A stretch of DNA of 64,000 bases, from NCBI GenBank assembly GCA_932521025.1, contig OW051471.1, positions 5,890,001 to 5,954,000 on the forward strand, written 5' to 3'. The first letter of the stretch is position 1, and every line of letters starts with the position of its first letter. This document shows positions 1 through 12,985 of this stretch, one piece after another. The position numbers and the translations under genes were made by a program. The stretch comes from Oscheius onirici. Taxonomy: Eukaryota; Nematoda; Chromadorea; Rhabditida; Rhabditidae. The notes under the pieces were generated by a model. The model did not search any database, was not told the origin of the DNA, and was given only the letters and a program-made list of their open reading frames with translations.

Positions 1-742
1 CTTGATCTAAAAAGAAAACTATATTTTACATGCACCTGTCTTACTGAAATAGAAGGCTTCCAGTCCTTACTTTCGTCTAAGATAGATAGACAAACTGTTC
101 CTAAAAACACCTTTGAAAAAAAAGAAAGACAAACCTGAGGGATACACATTCGGGTGAAAGAGAGGCGGTTCAAACTTGCACTTTGGAGGGCTCGTGGGGA
201 AGTCATCTTTGAATAGCACGCGGATCTAAATATTCGTGGTTTCACATAATGTGACGCTGGTAACCTTGTAAAGTCCGCCTTCCCAGATAGTGTCCTTTTT
301 ACCTGAAATTTCAAGTGGAATAATGGGTAAACCAGCTGAGGAAGGGGGTGGGAACAAAAATAAAGGTACTCATATTATAGTGATTTTTTAGTACCAAGTG
401 AGAAATAAACAATAGAGTATCAAATTATGTCTGTTTTCACAATTTTAACATTAAAAACGGCTAAAAATCAGCAAAATACCTTTCTCAAATTTTTCCTTCG
501 GGCCCGGCCAGTTCCCAACCCTGGAGTCAACCACAGACCCCATGGCTTTTTAATAGTTTTATTTATATAAAATATTTTAGAAAAAAAAATATTTAGAACT
601 TACCCGGTATAGCACATTCCCAGTTGAACAGATTCAGTGTGCCGTCACTGTTCTTGACAGGCTTTGCAATAAAACCGAAAGGGTGATCCTTTCTCCAGGA
701 CTTGCGCTCTTCGGCTAGACGACCAGCGGCTATTCCAGCCAT
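1..742 (-). CDS. ubc-9: SUMO-conjugating enzyme E2 (UBC9), C-terminal part beyond left edge
   Basis: This encodes the E2 that takes SUMO from the E1 and passes it to lysines of target proteins, mainly in the nucleus. Read on the minus strand, the start is the ATG at 742-740, giving [20 protein letters not shown] and then the UBC fold. The active-site region GTVCLSIL is present, so the catalytic cysteine is intact. At least four exons are visible: about 604-742, 266-302, 136-227 and 45-107, plus the first six bases of the window as the start of the next. Splicing out 7-44 gives the family motif PSISIK. About 45 C-terminal residues lie outside the window. The first intron (303-603) is long for this region and carries a transposon-end-like patch near 484-524. 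An acceptor-like TTTAG abuts the ATG. The identity is very secure. Confidence 0.95.
484..524. repeat. hAT-end-like fragment inside the ubc-9 intron
   Basis: The stretch around TTCGGGCCCGGCCAGTTCCC resembles the inner and outer end of the hAT element at 28546-30255, read in the opposite orientation, with an internal deletion. I see no partner end and no target duplication nearby, so it is a degenerate solo end at most. Confidence 0.4.
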
Positions 743-1047
743 CTAAAGTCTAGAATATTCACGCTAAACGAAGAAGAAAGCTGTATTGGATGAAATGACG
801 CTATATGTTGGCGCTCAATGAATTGGAGCGCACATTCTTGAAGAGAATTACCAAAACTCTTATGCAGTGGAAGGAAAAGGTTACAAGAAAAAGCTAAAAA
901 GGATGAAGGCATAAAAAAAAAGGACCAGTCTGTGTAGTATAGCAAATTGCAGATCTGCAATTGTATATTGTAACTAATTCGTGCCAGGACTTCTAGCGTA
1001 TTTTTTTATGATTCCAGCGGGAAGTTTTTTTTTTGGCAGGTAGAGCC
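743..1047. promoter_or_regulatory. Divergent intergenic region between ubc-9 and TBC1D22
   Basis: This 305-bp gap separates the divergent ATGs of ubc-9 (-) and the TBC1D22 gene (+), so it probably holds both promoters. I see T-rich tracts and an acceptor-like TTGGCAG just upstream of the ATG at 1048. The only long open frame here is antisense, and nothing supports it as a gene. Confidence 0.5.
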
Positions 1048-3147
1048 ATGCTGGCAGGCGCTCATGCCTGTTTAGCAGAATTTGACAAGGAAGAGGACGA
1101 CTTGAATAACAACGAGTGAGTTTTTTTTGCACGGTAGTCTAGACCTGAATATTGCTTGCAAGTGTTTCGATAAAAAAGCCGCAGGTGTTTTTAAAGAAGA
1201 GACGTATTATACTATTCATTTTTCCATGTTTCCTGATTCGTTTGCAATTTTTCCAGAAAGCTCCTGACAAAAAGGATATGAGTCTGTGGAAATCAAGGAT
1301 GTCTCCTTTAGTAAATTCGCAGCTTTTATTTGACCAAAAAGAAAATCGCTCGAGTATGACTGATAGAAGTCTAAGCAAGTTTCAAGTCTACGAAAACAGG
1401 TGAGTGGGAGTTATGGCCACAATTAGAACCACTGTTCGCTTTTCGATTATCTTTTTTTCAGTGTCTCCGATGCCTGGGAAGCTGAAGTTGTTGAGAATGA
1501 GAAGGCTGTTCTGCCGCCTGTCAAGGTGTTCGCAGCACCTACGATAGAGCAGAGTATGGAAGAGGTACGTCTTTTTCCTAAACGTATTACTTTCGTTTTT
1601 AGGTAATCATGCCACCTGTTAGTGCCCCAAATCATAGGAATAGCCGTGTTCAAGCATTACAGCGCCTCGCCATTCAAAAAGGTATTATAATGTTTTACAT
1701 GATGAAAAAACATTCTTACTGTAGAGCCTCTACCATCCTGGGCAGTGACGCCGTCCTCTTCAAAAGCCGCTCTAACAAAGTTGCCGGAAGTTTCTGGAAT
1801 AACGCCTCGTCTTACGTTTCGCCATTTCACAACAGGTAAACTGTTTTTAAACTGATAGAAGTATAAACGCAGGATCAAACTCGGACCAGAATAGATTCTC
1901 CCGACTTCGAAAGTTGTTCACATGTGGCATATCGTCCAAAACTACCCATCCGACCATAGATGTTGATCTCGAAAAGTTGCGAGAAGATTGCTGGATGGGT
2001 ATTCCACACAGATTGAGACCTTATGCTTGGAGAATACTATCAGTAGGTTGTGTTTATAAAATTCACTTAGATTCAGGGGTATATTCCAACAAATGCCGCA
2101 GAAAGACAGTTAACCATCAATCACAAACGCAAAGAATATTGGGATTTTGTGGCCGAACATTATCCGAAGAGAATTGAAGAAGAACATTCGCAGACATTTC
2201 GACAAATTCATATCGATATTCCACGAATGTGTCCCTTGATACCGCTTTTTCAACAAGAGGTTGCGCAGAAGGTTTGGTTTTTTTAGGTCACTTGACCTGG
2301 TCATTTCAGATCTTCGAAAGAATTCTGTTTATCTGGGCCATTCAACATCCGGAGAGCGGCTACGTTCAAGGAATCAACGATCTCGTCACACCGTTTTTCG
2401 TCGTTTATTTGTCCGAGTTCATTCCAGCCGACGTTGATTTGGGATCATTTCAAGTATCTCAACTTCCTTATGAGCAGCTACAGTTGATTGAAGCAGACTG
2501 TTTTTGGTGTGTCCGGTCCCTTCTTCATTCCATCCAGGTTAGTGTTTTCAAGATATCTTCGTATTCTCTAGGACAACTACATATTGGAGCAGCCTGGCAT
2601 TCAAAGAAAAGTCAGAGAATTGGAGAATCTTACAAGTCGAGTAGATAGTACGTTTTTTTTATTCTAGAAGTGTGACCGTTTCCGCCAATTTGAAAAACAT
2701 AACTTTCAGAAATCCTTCATGACCATTTGATTAGCAACGGAATCGAATTTCTACAATTCTCTTTCCGTTGGATGAACAATATTCTGATGAGAGAGATACC
2801 ACTTCGAGCTACTATTCGCTTATGGGATACTTACCTGGTATATTTTTTTCTGCATAAATGTCCCATACAAATTGCAGTGTGAACCGGATGGCTTTTCCCA
2901 ATTTCACAACTATGTCTGCTCTGCTTTTCTTCGGAAATGGTCACGCCAAATTCAAATGGAAAAGGACTTTCAGGTCTGTTTCATTTTGTACAAGCAAATA
3001 TTTTTGCAGGGCATAATAATTCTTCTTCAAAATCTACCAACACAATCGTGGGGAGATCAAGAAATTTGCGAGTTAACTGCCGATGCCTATTCGTTGATGA
3101 GTGTCTTTGACGGAGCTCGGCGACATTTCCAATCTCCTGCCTGTTAA
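1048..3147 (+). CDS. TBC1D22: TBC1 domain family member 22 (Rab GTPase-activating protein)
   Basis: TBC proteins speed GTP hydrolysis by Rab GTPases; TBC1D22 family members act at the Golgi. The model starts at ATG 1048 (MLAGAHACLAEFDKEEDD) and ends at TAA 3145-3147, with about ten short introns. A Ser/charged N-terminal region of about 160 residues precedes the TBC domain (begins LREDCWMGIPHRLRPYAW). The two catalytic fingers are visible: the arginine finger in IDIPRM and the glutamine finger in GYVQGIND. The C-terminal part (RLWDTYLCEPDGFSQFHNYV and onward to the helix ending in FDGARRHFQSPAC) is also typical. Compared with human TBC1D22A/B the N-terminus is similar in length. It is the first of three same-strand genes (ST7 and MON2 follow), possibly an operon. 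An acceptor-like TTTTGGCAG ends 8 bp before the ATG. Confidence 0.92.
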
Positions 3148-3413
3148 TAAGAATCTTCTTGCCTGTCATATATCTCAAGTGTAAAAGATTTGTAGTTATA
3201 TCCCTTTTTACCATAAAATATGTTTACTACAATTCTAAAAGTCTGTCAATTATGGCAGTCCTTTAAACGGACGAATGCGCGCTCAGCAGGCACTCCACGG
3301 CAACTAGCACAATGTCATGACGACGTCGTGTAATCGGTTCCTCGTTGATTAAAAGTCTCGAGCAGCTCTCAATTCTTTCATTCGATCGGAACAGATTCTC
3401 GTTCAGGTCAGAA

Positions 3414-6400
3414 ATGGAGGAAAAGGAAAACGTGAAGGAACTATCGACATTTGGTCGTCTTCGTTGTTACATTTCATGGAGTTGGACATATCTCTGGGTC
3501 GTGTGGGTCATTCTGGTCTGTATGCTCATCTACATGGTCAAGTATGGTTCCAATAACAGCAACATTATCGACAACGTGTTATTAAGTCAGTCAAAAGTTC
3601 AAGAAAACTCTTTTTCTTTTAGCCACATCTTATTTCAATAACTTGACTCCCAAGTTTTACGTTGCTCTGACCGGAACATCGAGTTTAGTCAGTGGCATAA
3701 TTCTCATTTTCGAATGGTGGTACTTCAAAAGGCAAGTCGCGATTAATTGGAAGAAAAGTATTTTCAGTACCGGAGTAGAGACGGTGAGCGAAGAGGATAG
3801 TGATAACGAGGACAGCGTAGAGACGAAGAGTGCTTTTGCCGGTTACTTCACACATTTCGCAGATTTATCAAGAGTTTAGATTGTAAGGTGTGGCGGAATC
3901 CGATGGCTTTGTTCCGTGGGTCAGAATATCTGCGGGCGAAGAAAGAACTCTGCCTGGAACCTTTGACTTATCACGATATGAATTTGACGGCAGCTGACCA
4001 TCAGAACATGTTCGTGATGGACGAAGACATTCATCGACCAGATTATGATGGTTTGATTGTTTCTGGCTACAGAAATTCAACTTTTTTAGTCATGTCTCGC
4101 GTTTATCGAGAAAGAGATCCGAGAATTAGAATGGAAGGTATTCGAGAATCGCTTCGGATCAATCCAGAATGTGTTCCTGCCTTGATTATGGTCGCTGAAG
4201 AAGAATGTACGACAGTAACAGAGGCAGAACACATGTTGAGGTAGTCTCTACGACTGAAACTTTATTAGAAAATTCTAGGAAAGCTTTGAAGGCCATCGAA
4301 AGTCCGTCGATGGTCAATGGGACAACACAGATTGAAAAGTACTCGTCCGACTATCAGCACAGATCCAAAAGTTAGTTTTTCACTAAAAGGAAAACATAAA
4401 TCTTTTGAGGAAGAGACATGAACATGATAGTCTATATCAAACGGAGACTTGCGATGTGTGCTAGGAAACAAGGAAGAGTTCGCGACGCCATCAAGATATG
4501 CAAAGACGTAAGTTTCATCCTTTCTCATTCACTTGGCTTCTTTAGATATTGCGAGATGCATGCAGCACTCATCTGGGAGTGACAGAGAATCTGGTCGAGG
4601 CATGTCTGGAAATACAGGCCTATGCTGATATCCAGGGTCTCCTTGTCCGATATGACGGTAAGCAATTTGAAAACTTTATTTATGAGTGGCAGAGTGTCGA
4701 GAGCCTCGATCGGCCTGTATGAGCTACACTTCGGCTCTTTTGAAAGCAAGAGTCGTAGCCGACAAGTTTGTTGACGGAGTTCATCGACGAGGTCTCTCCT
4801 CGGCAGAAACAACAGCCATTGACGCCATTCTGCGAGCCATCGAATACAACCCGCATGTTCCTCTTTATCTCTTGGGTTTGTTCTTTTTTTTCCAACAGAA
4901 GAATTCGACTCAGAAATCAAACCGATGGTTCTTCCACCAGAACACTATGTCAAAAGAGGAGACTCAGAAGCCATAACCTATGCTTTCAACCACCTTCAAC
5001 ATTGGAAACGCATCGACGGAGCCCTTCAGTTGTTGTCAGCTACTTGGAAAGGCGAACTAATTCGACCTTACCACGTGGTCGGCTATTGCTACCAATACCC
5101 AGCACAACTAGAGGCGACTGAACGCGAAATACTGCCAAGTGAGTCGAGACAAAACGATTTATTACGGACGACTAGGTTTGAACCGAAGTTTACTTCTGAT
5201 CCTTGTAGCTGACTGACTGTTGACTGTCGCCAATGTCTCTGACATTTTGTAGTTGAGCCATCTTCTTGGGAAGAGCAGACGTCTCGAGATTGTTCAAAGG
5301 ATCCTTCCTATCGGGCTGTCTGTTCCGAATAAGTTCACACGCTTCTTCCGTCTCCACAGTTTGAGCCTGTTCTTCCGCAATCCGACGCAATTCGTAGACA
5401 TTGTACTGCATCTTGTTTGCCTCGGTTTTCGGCGGAGATTCCTTAGTAACAGATGTGACACTTTCCGTCTTGTTTCCCTGGATCGTTCCGTAGCTCAGCA
5501 TAGAGGCGGTACTCGATTTCTTGTATCTCAACGACTTCATTGATCCCAATCTGCCCGAATAGTATGGAAAGTCTGTGGATACACTCAGAACAGGGGCACT
5601 TCTCTTTCTCAGCTTCTCATCTTCGTTCTTTTGTGTTTTGTCTATATGAAGAATCTCCGGAGTTCCCTTTACAATGTTCTTGCTCAGCTGTTCCCTATCT
5701 TTCATCAGTTTCGTCGGGTCCACAACCTCAACGGAGCTCTGCTGAGTGGCATCTTCCACGGTAACTGTAGACTCTTTCGTCTTCTCGAACGGCTCGTCAA
5801 ATTTTGAATTCAACTGAATATCGACACCGGGGAACGGAGACTGGTTCTTCCTCATACAGGCGTCGTTTTTGGCCAGCTCGTGAACAACTCCGGCCACAGT
5901 CTTCCTGTTCATCAAAACCGTCGTCTTTCCCATCTCATGTAGAGGATCTAGATGAGTTTGCGAGAGAGTCACTGGCAGAGTCGAAATAGTCGGGTACGTT
6001 TCGATCGTCGTCTCAAATGTTTGGCATCAAATTGTCAGTAAGAAGAAATAACTGACCTTGTCTTTCTGTAGAGCTTGACTTGTGAGATATTGATTGATGA
6101 AAGCGGTCTTCTCCTTGTTTAGATTTCGATTCTGAGGAACGAGGGCTAAAACTACCGTAGTCCGACTAACATTATGCAAACGTACGTCTTTTGGCGATGA
6201 GATCGAGTTGGAACTGTTTCTCGCGTTTCTCACGGTCCTCTTGTCGATACTTCTTCTTGAGTGCCTCGACCTTCTTTCTCAGTCTCCGTTTGTAGACCCA
6301 TCGGACGAAGACAGACGACATACAGCAGGCTACAACAACCAGAATGGCAAAAATAAAAGAGAAGATGAGAACCCAAAGAGTCTGGGAGGTAGAGACACAG

Positions 6401-6872
6401 CAGCCGTAGTCGAAAAATGTCATCTCCGACGGCGTCTTGCCATCCGGAAGACCTGGTTGGAAAGCTGGAAAAGTTTTGGGTAGAACCTTTTGGAAATTGG
6501 GTAGAGCTAACCTACGACGGGCATGAGTAGGCAGACTATCAAACAACTTTTTATATATTGTTTTTATAAAAAAACTTTTTAGGTTATCACAATCTTTCCG
6601 TTTATCCGAAACGCGAATCTGCCTACTCATCGCTATTTTACACGTTTCTATGTTTAATTGTCTGTCTAATTGCCGTCATAGTACACTACAATCCGGACAG
6701 TGCCTACGACTGGACTCTCATGGTACGTCAAATAATCGATTTCAAAACGGAAAGCGTCTTCCAGATCGCCATGGGAATCGGCCGCTGGTTTTCGAGTTTC
6801 TTCAACACTTTCTACCACTGGCTTCCAGAAAATGCCGTTGGTCTATTGTCAGCCAAGCCTCTTGTCAACTAG
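3414..6872 (+). CDS. ST7: Suppressor of tumorigenicity 7 (ST7) homologue
   Basis: ST7 is a conserved multi-pass membrane protein with TPR-like repeats; its molecular function is poorly known. The start at 3414 ([16 protein letters not shown]) is chosen because a GTTCAG acceptor lies just upstream; an in-frame ATG at 3345 precedes that acceptor. Family blocks in order are two N-terminal membrane segments, [77 protein letters not shown] and [20 protein letters not shown] 1,444-nt intron (5139-6582) then separates these from the last exons, which encode [20 protein letters not shown], a membrane helix, and the tail ending LSAKPLVN. Reading through the intron donor would give a stop at 5210 and remove the C-terminal helices, so the long intron is the better model. 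That intron holds a complete antisense gene. Confidence 0.92.
5190..6524 (-). CDS. Unrecognised single-pass membrane protein nested in the ST7 intron
   Basis: I do not recognise this protein. The best model starts at ATG 6524 (MPVV), removes a 47-nt intron ending TTTTCCAG, and continues [21 protein letters not shown] strong transmembrane helix follows ([20 protein letters not shown]), then a basic, charged coiled-coil-like stretch ([20 protein letters not shown]). Two further introns lead to a 260-codon last exon that is polar, acidic and Ser/Thr-rich and ends [12 protein letters not shown] at TAA 5192-5190. The phase of the last intron is uncertain: a donor GTTATT gives an in-frame join, the stronger-looking GTCAGT does not. 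The order suggests a short extracellular N-terminus and a long cytoplasmic tail of about 300 residues. The whole gene fits inside ST7 intron 5139-6582 on the opposite strand. Confidence 0.7.
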
Positions 6873-7035
6873 TCTCTTTCGTGTGCATAATATCATGATC
6901 TCAAACTTTCTGTGAATAGTTTTAAATCCTTTTTAAAAAAAGAATTATAAAAATATCTTTTGTTTGCTTCTCTGGTTCCCACGCCATAATATTCTCCCAA
7001 TTCCACAAAAAGAGTTCCAGACTTCTTCCAGACTC

Positions 7036-10000
7036 ATGTCCATAGCGTCCGCCAGTGAATCGAAAAAACTTGTAGAGTATTTGTTAGGAGACCTGCGTCA
7101 ACTGTCGACCGAGGCCAAAAAGAAGCACAATCATGTCAAAGAGGTATTTGTATCTAATTCTAAAAAATTCTTGTTAGGCAGCAGAAACTGGAGTTGTTCG
7201 AGTGAGGAATATCAGTTCAGCTTCGGCAGACAACACTCTCCTCAGCAATCTTCGTGCTGCTTCAAACGAACTTCTTCATCCTCTTCTCCTTGCCTGTGCT
7301 ACTCGACAAAACAAGTTGGTCCAGATTGCGCTTCAAGGAATTCAAAGACTAGTTCAATACAGGATATTGGAACCGGTAACTCTTTTTGGTGTCTTCTATA
7401 TCAATTTGTAGACTTCTGCAAATGTTGTCGTCTCCGAATTGTGGAATCTAGTCGAGGCAGAATGTGAAGAGTTGAAAGTGCTTCAGACCGTCCCTCAGCT
7501 AGTTTCAGCCCATCTCCTCATCACTGGGAACAATCTGGCCAAAGCGAGTTTTTTCTAGTCTTTTCAAACTCATACTTTCAGTGCATAGTAATGTGTTTCC
7601 GTCTGCATTTCGCAAAAGATCCAGTGGTCATCAATGCAGCGAGTGCGGCAGTTAGACAAGTGGTCAGTGGTGTCTTTGAACGAGTGAATCACGTAAGTTC
7701 TTGTTTTGCTTTTCAAAAGACTAAATGTACAGGAAGATGGAGTGTTCTCGAACGAGTTGACAGTCGTTCCATCGGCTGGAGGAAAGCCCTCGCCTCGGTC
7801 GGCTCCTCCCACTCTTCGTCCATGTGCTGCTGACGCTTTTCTTCTCTTCAGAGTTTGTTTTCGGTTTAATTTTTCAAATAGAAATTTCAAGGACTTGTGT
7901 TTGGTGATCAACGCAGAACCAGCAGTCTGGCTTGTCGGGATGAGAGAAATTACGAGGACCTTGGGATTGGAACTGCTCGAAACAATCCTCAAAAACTATC
8001 CGAGTGTCTTCTTCAAGGTATCTTAAGAGTAACCTTTACTGACAATCTTTTCAGCACAATGAGTTGGCCACGATGGTCAAGCAAGAAGTCTGTCAACTGG
8101 TTATAAAACTGTTCTCTCCTAGCTTGAAAGTACGTCGTATATTTTGTTTCAAACATTGTATATGTTAGCCAAGTAGTTCAAGATCATCGCTTGGTGGAAC
8201 AACTGCCGATCGCCCTTACTTTCCCATTGCCATGAGACTAGTCAGAGTCGTTGTCGTTCTGTTGACTAACTATCATCAGATTCTGGTGAGTTTTGGCATT
8301 GCCAGATGAGATCTTTTTTCAGCCGACCGAGTGCGAAATCTTTGTCTCTCATTTGATAAAGTTTGTCGAGGTGGAACGAAATGCGTGGCAGAAAGTGTTG
8401 GCACTCGAGGCCCTGCACAAAATAGTCTCCCAAAGTGTGTTTTTGCGATGGATGGGAGAGAACTTTGACAGTAAAGAAAACTCGACGAAGCTAGTCGGCA
8501 GTATAGCCGATTGTTTTACACTGGCCGTGAAAAACTCTTTTTCCAATCCCCTGCCCCGAAATGGTAAACCTTCAAATGTTCTTCAGAACAAGTAATTCAG
8601 AAAACGAGCCAGATGGAGAAACTCTTGTTCAGAATGGCGTTCCAGGATTCTTCCATAGAAAAGTCTGGCAGCCATACATCGAGCTCCTGACTTCCAAAAA
8701 AACACCCTTGTAAGCTTTTTTTGTTAAGATTTGCTGGAATATTTTCATTCAGTATGGATTCTCTGGAAAAGCACGATGCTGGAGAAATTCCCGACGGATA
8801 TGTTGTGTCTCGATGCTGTTCAGCAATCACTGATCTTTGTCAGTCGTTGTACTCGAGTGTCGACCATTTGATCCAAGAAGAAACAGCCAAAGAGAATGGT
8901 TCTACTGGAAAAGAAAATGTGGGACAGACACTCTTTTCAAGCGCCTTCAAGGGTGTCTTTCCCTCCATAGGAATCCTTCTCAACTCAAGTACAGACGAAA
9001 CGGTCATCGACCAGCTGCTTTGTTCTATTTCGATGATCATTTCAATGGGATTCCGACTGCGTTCAGTGGAAGAGACTCAAGTCGCCTTGTACATGATGGG
9101 TGCCGCCAGTACTCCAACTGGAGATTATCTCTCCACCTTCGGATTTTTAAAACCACCGCCGAATTGTGAAGGAATATTGATGGATTGCACTCTTCCTAGT
9201 CAAAAGGTTGTGGCTCTGGGATCGCCTTGTCCCTCTCCATTTGTTTCGCCCGAAATATGGAATCAACAGACTGTGGTAGATGAGATTGGGAAGTCTGCGA
9301 GAAACACTTTTCAGATGACTGCAAGAAATCTCCAGGCGGCAAAAGTTTTGCTAGGAGTTCTAAGTAGCCACATTGAAGCTATTGACGAGCAATGGTACTT
9401 CTGTCTTTCTGTAAGTTTTCTTTCAATCTGAACATTCTTTTCAGTTTTGTCAACACTTGTCGTGGTTGATGGCTATGAAACCCTATTCAAACGGTGTTTT
9501 CTCGAAAGAAAAAGCAGAGGCAGACAGTATCTTCCCTCCGGCCTCGACCAATCCACCAACTGTCACCACAGCCGCTTTGTCAGAAACCCCCATGTTGGTG
9601 AGTTGAATCGTTATTTGGCGTTCGAACAAATTCCTCTTCAGGCAGGATTCTTTGATAAGATCTTCAACACTTCGGCAACTATTCCAAAAGCGTCACTTGA
9701 CTTTCTGACCGACTCTTTGATCAGACTGTCCGATGAGCAAGCTGCTGTTTCTGCAACAGGAAGAGAATGTTCCCTTTTCCCGTTAGCCGGAATACTCCGT
9801 GTCTCTATTGTCAATCTGCACAGGATAGCTCAGTATTGGACAAAATCTTCCAATCACTTTCTCAAAGTAAATAGAATCCGTATATTCGTGAGCTTCTAAA
9901 TCTTTCAGCTTTGTGGTCACTCGTCGACAAATCTGCGCGACTGGACTGCTTTGTCTCTTACCATTTTGATAAGAAACGCTGTGAAAGCAAAGTCGGATCT

Positions 10001-12800
10001 GAGCGAAGAAGAGTTGCAGAAGCTCTGTTTTGCGTCGTTGCATTCGATGGGCGAGACGATAGGTGACGAAGTTCGAAAGAGACAGTTGGAATGTCTGATG
10101 TCGAGCATGCAAAAGGATGGAGCCACACTCCATAGCAGCTCCTGGCCCATCTTGATTCAAATAATCGCTTCTGTTGTAGCTCAAGACTCCTGGTGAGAAT
10201 TTTCAGACCAATTATCTATATTTGTTTCAGTTGCGATGAGTCTTTAGTTCGTCAAGGATATCTCGGAATACGGCTAATGTCGGCCGATTTTCTTCAGAGT
10301 CTTCCCTTCAATTGTCTTCCTGCACTGGTAGAGGCTATCGCTCGTTATGGAGCCCAGCAGGCCGACCAAAATATTTCTCTGTCCGCTCTAGCTCTTTTGG
10401 TATCACATGTTTCAATTTTTACAAGTTAATATTTCCAGTGGACTATTTCCGACTTTATCTACAGAAAGTCTGAAACGGTCGATATCGAAGAGTCAGAAAA
10501 GGTGTGGATTGTCTTGTACACTTGTCTCTCGGAACTCTGCGTCGATTCACGACATTCTGTCAGAAAAAGTGCTTGTCAAACTCTGCTGCAAATAGTAGTC
10601 GCCCACGGACATGCTCTCCGGTCGCCCACATGGAATCACATGATTTGGCAGATTCTGATTCCTCTTCTGGAGAAGGTTCGCTCTCAAACCAGAAGTGCCT
10701 CGACTGAGAGAACAACGAAAGGACTCATTATGCATCATTCTAGAGATACAGAACAAAAACAATGGACCGAAACTTGTATCAACACTTTGAGTGCTTGCTG
10801 CAAAATGTATATAGCTCAAAGAAAAGTTCTTTTAGAACTCGGTAATAGACTTCTAAATCATTTCAATTATAAAAACTTTCAGATGACTTTGGAGCAGCTT
10901 GGGAGGCTCTTCTATCCTTCCTAGAATGGGGAGCGTGCTATGAGAACGCCGAATTGTCTCTCTGTGCTCTAAAAAGTTTCCAGGTGAATTGATTGTCTTG
11001 TATTAATAATTTTGTGCAGGAGGTATTACTCGGCCGAGTTTCTGCACAAACGTTGGACATCAACACAAGAGACCGATCTTCGAGTACTTCCGAAGGACAC
11101 GCCATCGAACAGATTCCGCAACTACCGATTCCTCAATGGGTCGAATCATGGAACGTTTGTATTTTCTTGTGTCAAGAGATAACAAAAAAGTTTAGTCGTG
11201 GAACAGAATAGCTCGTGGAATGGCGAAACACGTTTCTTCTGTTATGACAAACCAAGGACTTCCGAAAGGAGTCTACATTCCTGGACCGTCACATTTGACC
11301 ACTCTTCTGCATATTTTTCCTTCTTTGTTTGTTCGAGTGGCAAAGAATGTGAATCCAAAAGAACTGGAAGGCGACCAGCTACCTTCCATCATGGAAAGCT
11401 TGGCTAGTATTCCTGTTCCATTCGAGCAGGCTCCTTTCGTGTTGCCATCGACGACAAGTCACGTAACTCCAACACAAGAGGCCATTCTCGACTGCTGCAA
11501 GACTATTTTCACGGAATGTCTGAATAGTCAAGACGGATTGAGAGAGGCGCTTCCCGATCAAATTCGTCTCTTACTTAGATTTGCCTCTTTTGTCATCAAA
11601 CCAATGAACAAACTTTGTCCGCCAGGAAAGAACTATGTAAGTTGTTCAAACGAATCAGAACTAATGCTGTTTCAGAATGACTGGGCCGTACAATTCATTG
11701 TTCCTTTTGCGGAGATTGCTCTTCGAATGGCTATTGACCTCTTTGTCTCAATAGCCTCGACACAAGAGGTCGTTCAATCGCAGGTCGTTGTCGATGTCGT
11801 TAGGGTTGATTTGCTTCTCCTTTTATATAATTCGATAAATTTCAGTTCCTTGGAGAACCTCTGTACACTCGATATCTCTGCACATCTGCCTCCACTTGGA
11901 AACTCGCCGCGACTTCCCTCATGTCCGTTCTTCGAGTTGTTGTTCCATTGGCAAGACAACAAGCTGAGGTCTATGTCAATCTCTGGCCAGCCATCTGTGA
12001 TACGCTCGAAAAGTTTCTCTTCTCTCCAAAGTAAGTCGGATTTGAATGAGGTAAAATACTGTTTCAGTACCTGCCACACTCTGCCTGCCGATGAACGGAA
12101 ACGGGATGAATTGGCCGAATGTCAAGCTGTGGAGTTGATTCGAAGTGAAATTTTATCCTATTCGCCCAGTCTTCCTCCCACGTCTGTTCAAAGACTTATT
12201 GGATTGTTGCACAGGGGATCCATCTCGCAACTCGATCCGACTGATGTTTTAGGTGATTTTTTCATTCAAACAACATTTTCCGGTGATGGTGAACTAGACT
12301 CCTTCTACGCATGCCACTAACTCTTTACAATATAGTTCATTCAGCTTTAGACTCCCACATGCAACGAGCGGAACTGGCCAGAGCTTGTTTCGACGCCTTG
12401 TTGACATCCAGTGGCGAAATTGGCGGAATAGGACATGTGGCAGTTTCGAGTCTTCTCGAGAGATGTTCCAATGTCTTCGAGTCCTTTCTTCGTGATTGGA
12501 CTGGATCGGGAGATCTACGTCTTCCAAGAACCCGACTTGCCGAAATGACAGCCGCTCTTCAGGCTATTGAATCGCTCATTAACAGAACTTCAAGGTATTC
12601 TTTTTGGAGAAAAAACACCAACTTGAATGTTCAGAGACCCGTCGCTGGACCTCTTTCAACAATTGGTCTCACTCTATCCAACTCTAGTCGAAGTGGTTCC
12701 TTGTTGTGGCGAAGATCCCCAACTGTCGGCTCAAATAGTTTCGACCCTCAAATCTTATCAAACGCTGATGTTGTTAAAATTAGTTCCCAAAATGCAATGA
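7036..12800 (+). CDS. mon-2: MON2 homologue (endosome-Golgi trafficking regulator)
   Basis: MON2 is a large scaffold related to the non-catalytic parts of Arf-GEFs (DCB and HUS domains) and works in endosome-to-Golgi retrieval and membrane asymmetry. The start at 7036 gives [20 protein letters not shown], and the DCB-domain signature [20 protein letters not shown] appears after a 34-nt intron is removed. Further family blocks are [40 protein letters not shown], and a long HEAT-like helical region to the end. The last exon gives [20 protein letters not shown] and stops at TGA 12798-12800. More than 15 small introns are present. An acceptor (CTTCCAG) lies 4 bp before the ATG, and the gene starts 163 bp after ST7 ends, consistent with a downstream operon position. 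Confidence 0.92.
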
Positions 12801-12985
12801 CCTCTTGCCTAACATGTCTCACTCCGGGTACAGTCTGTGATATCTAGTTTGGTTGTTCGATGGATTCTGGTGCTTGGTTCAATTTGTACTACCGATGGGT
12901 CTTGCATATTTATACAAGATAAACTATATTCTACTTCTGTTAGTCGTAAAGAACGAACTTCTTCCGAGAGAACAAAATAATTCTT

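Noticed and set aside
5139-5212. Early stop of ST7 at 5210
   Set aside because: The conserved ST7 C-terminus is found in frame after a normal acceptor at 6583, so this is intron sequence.
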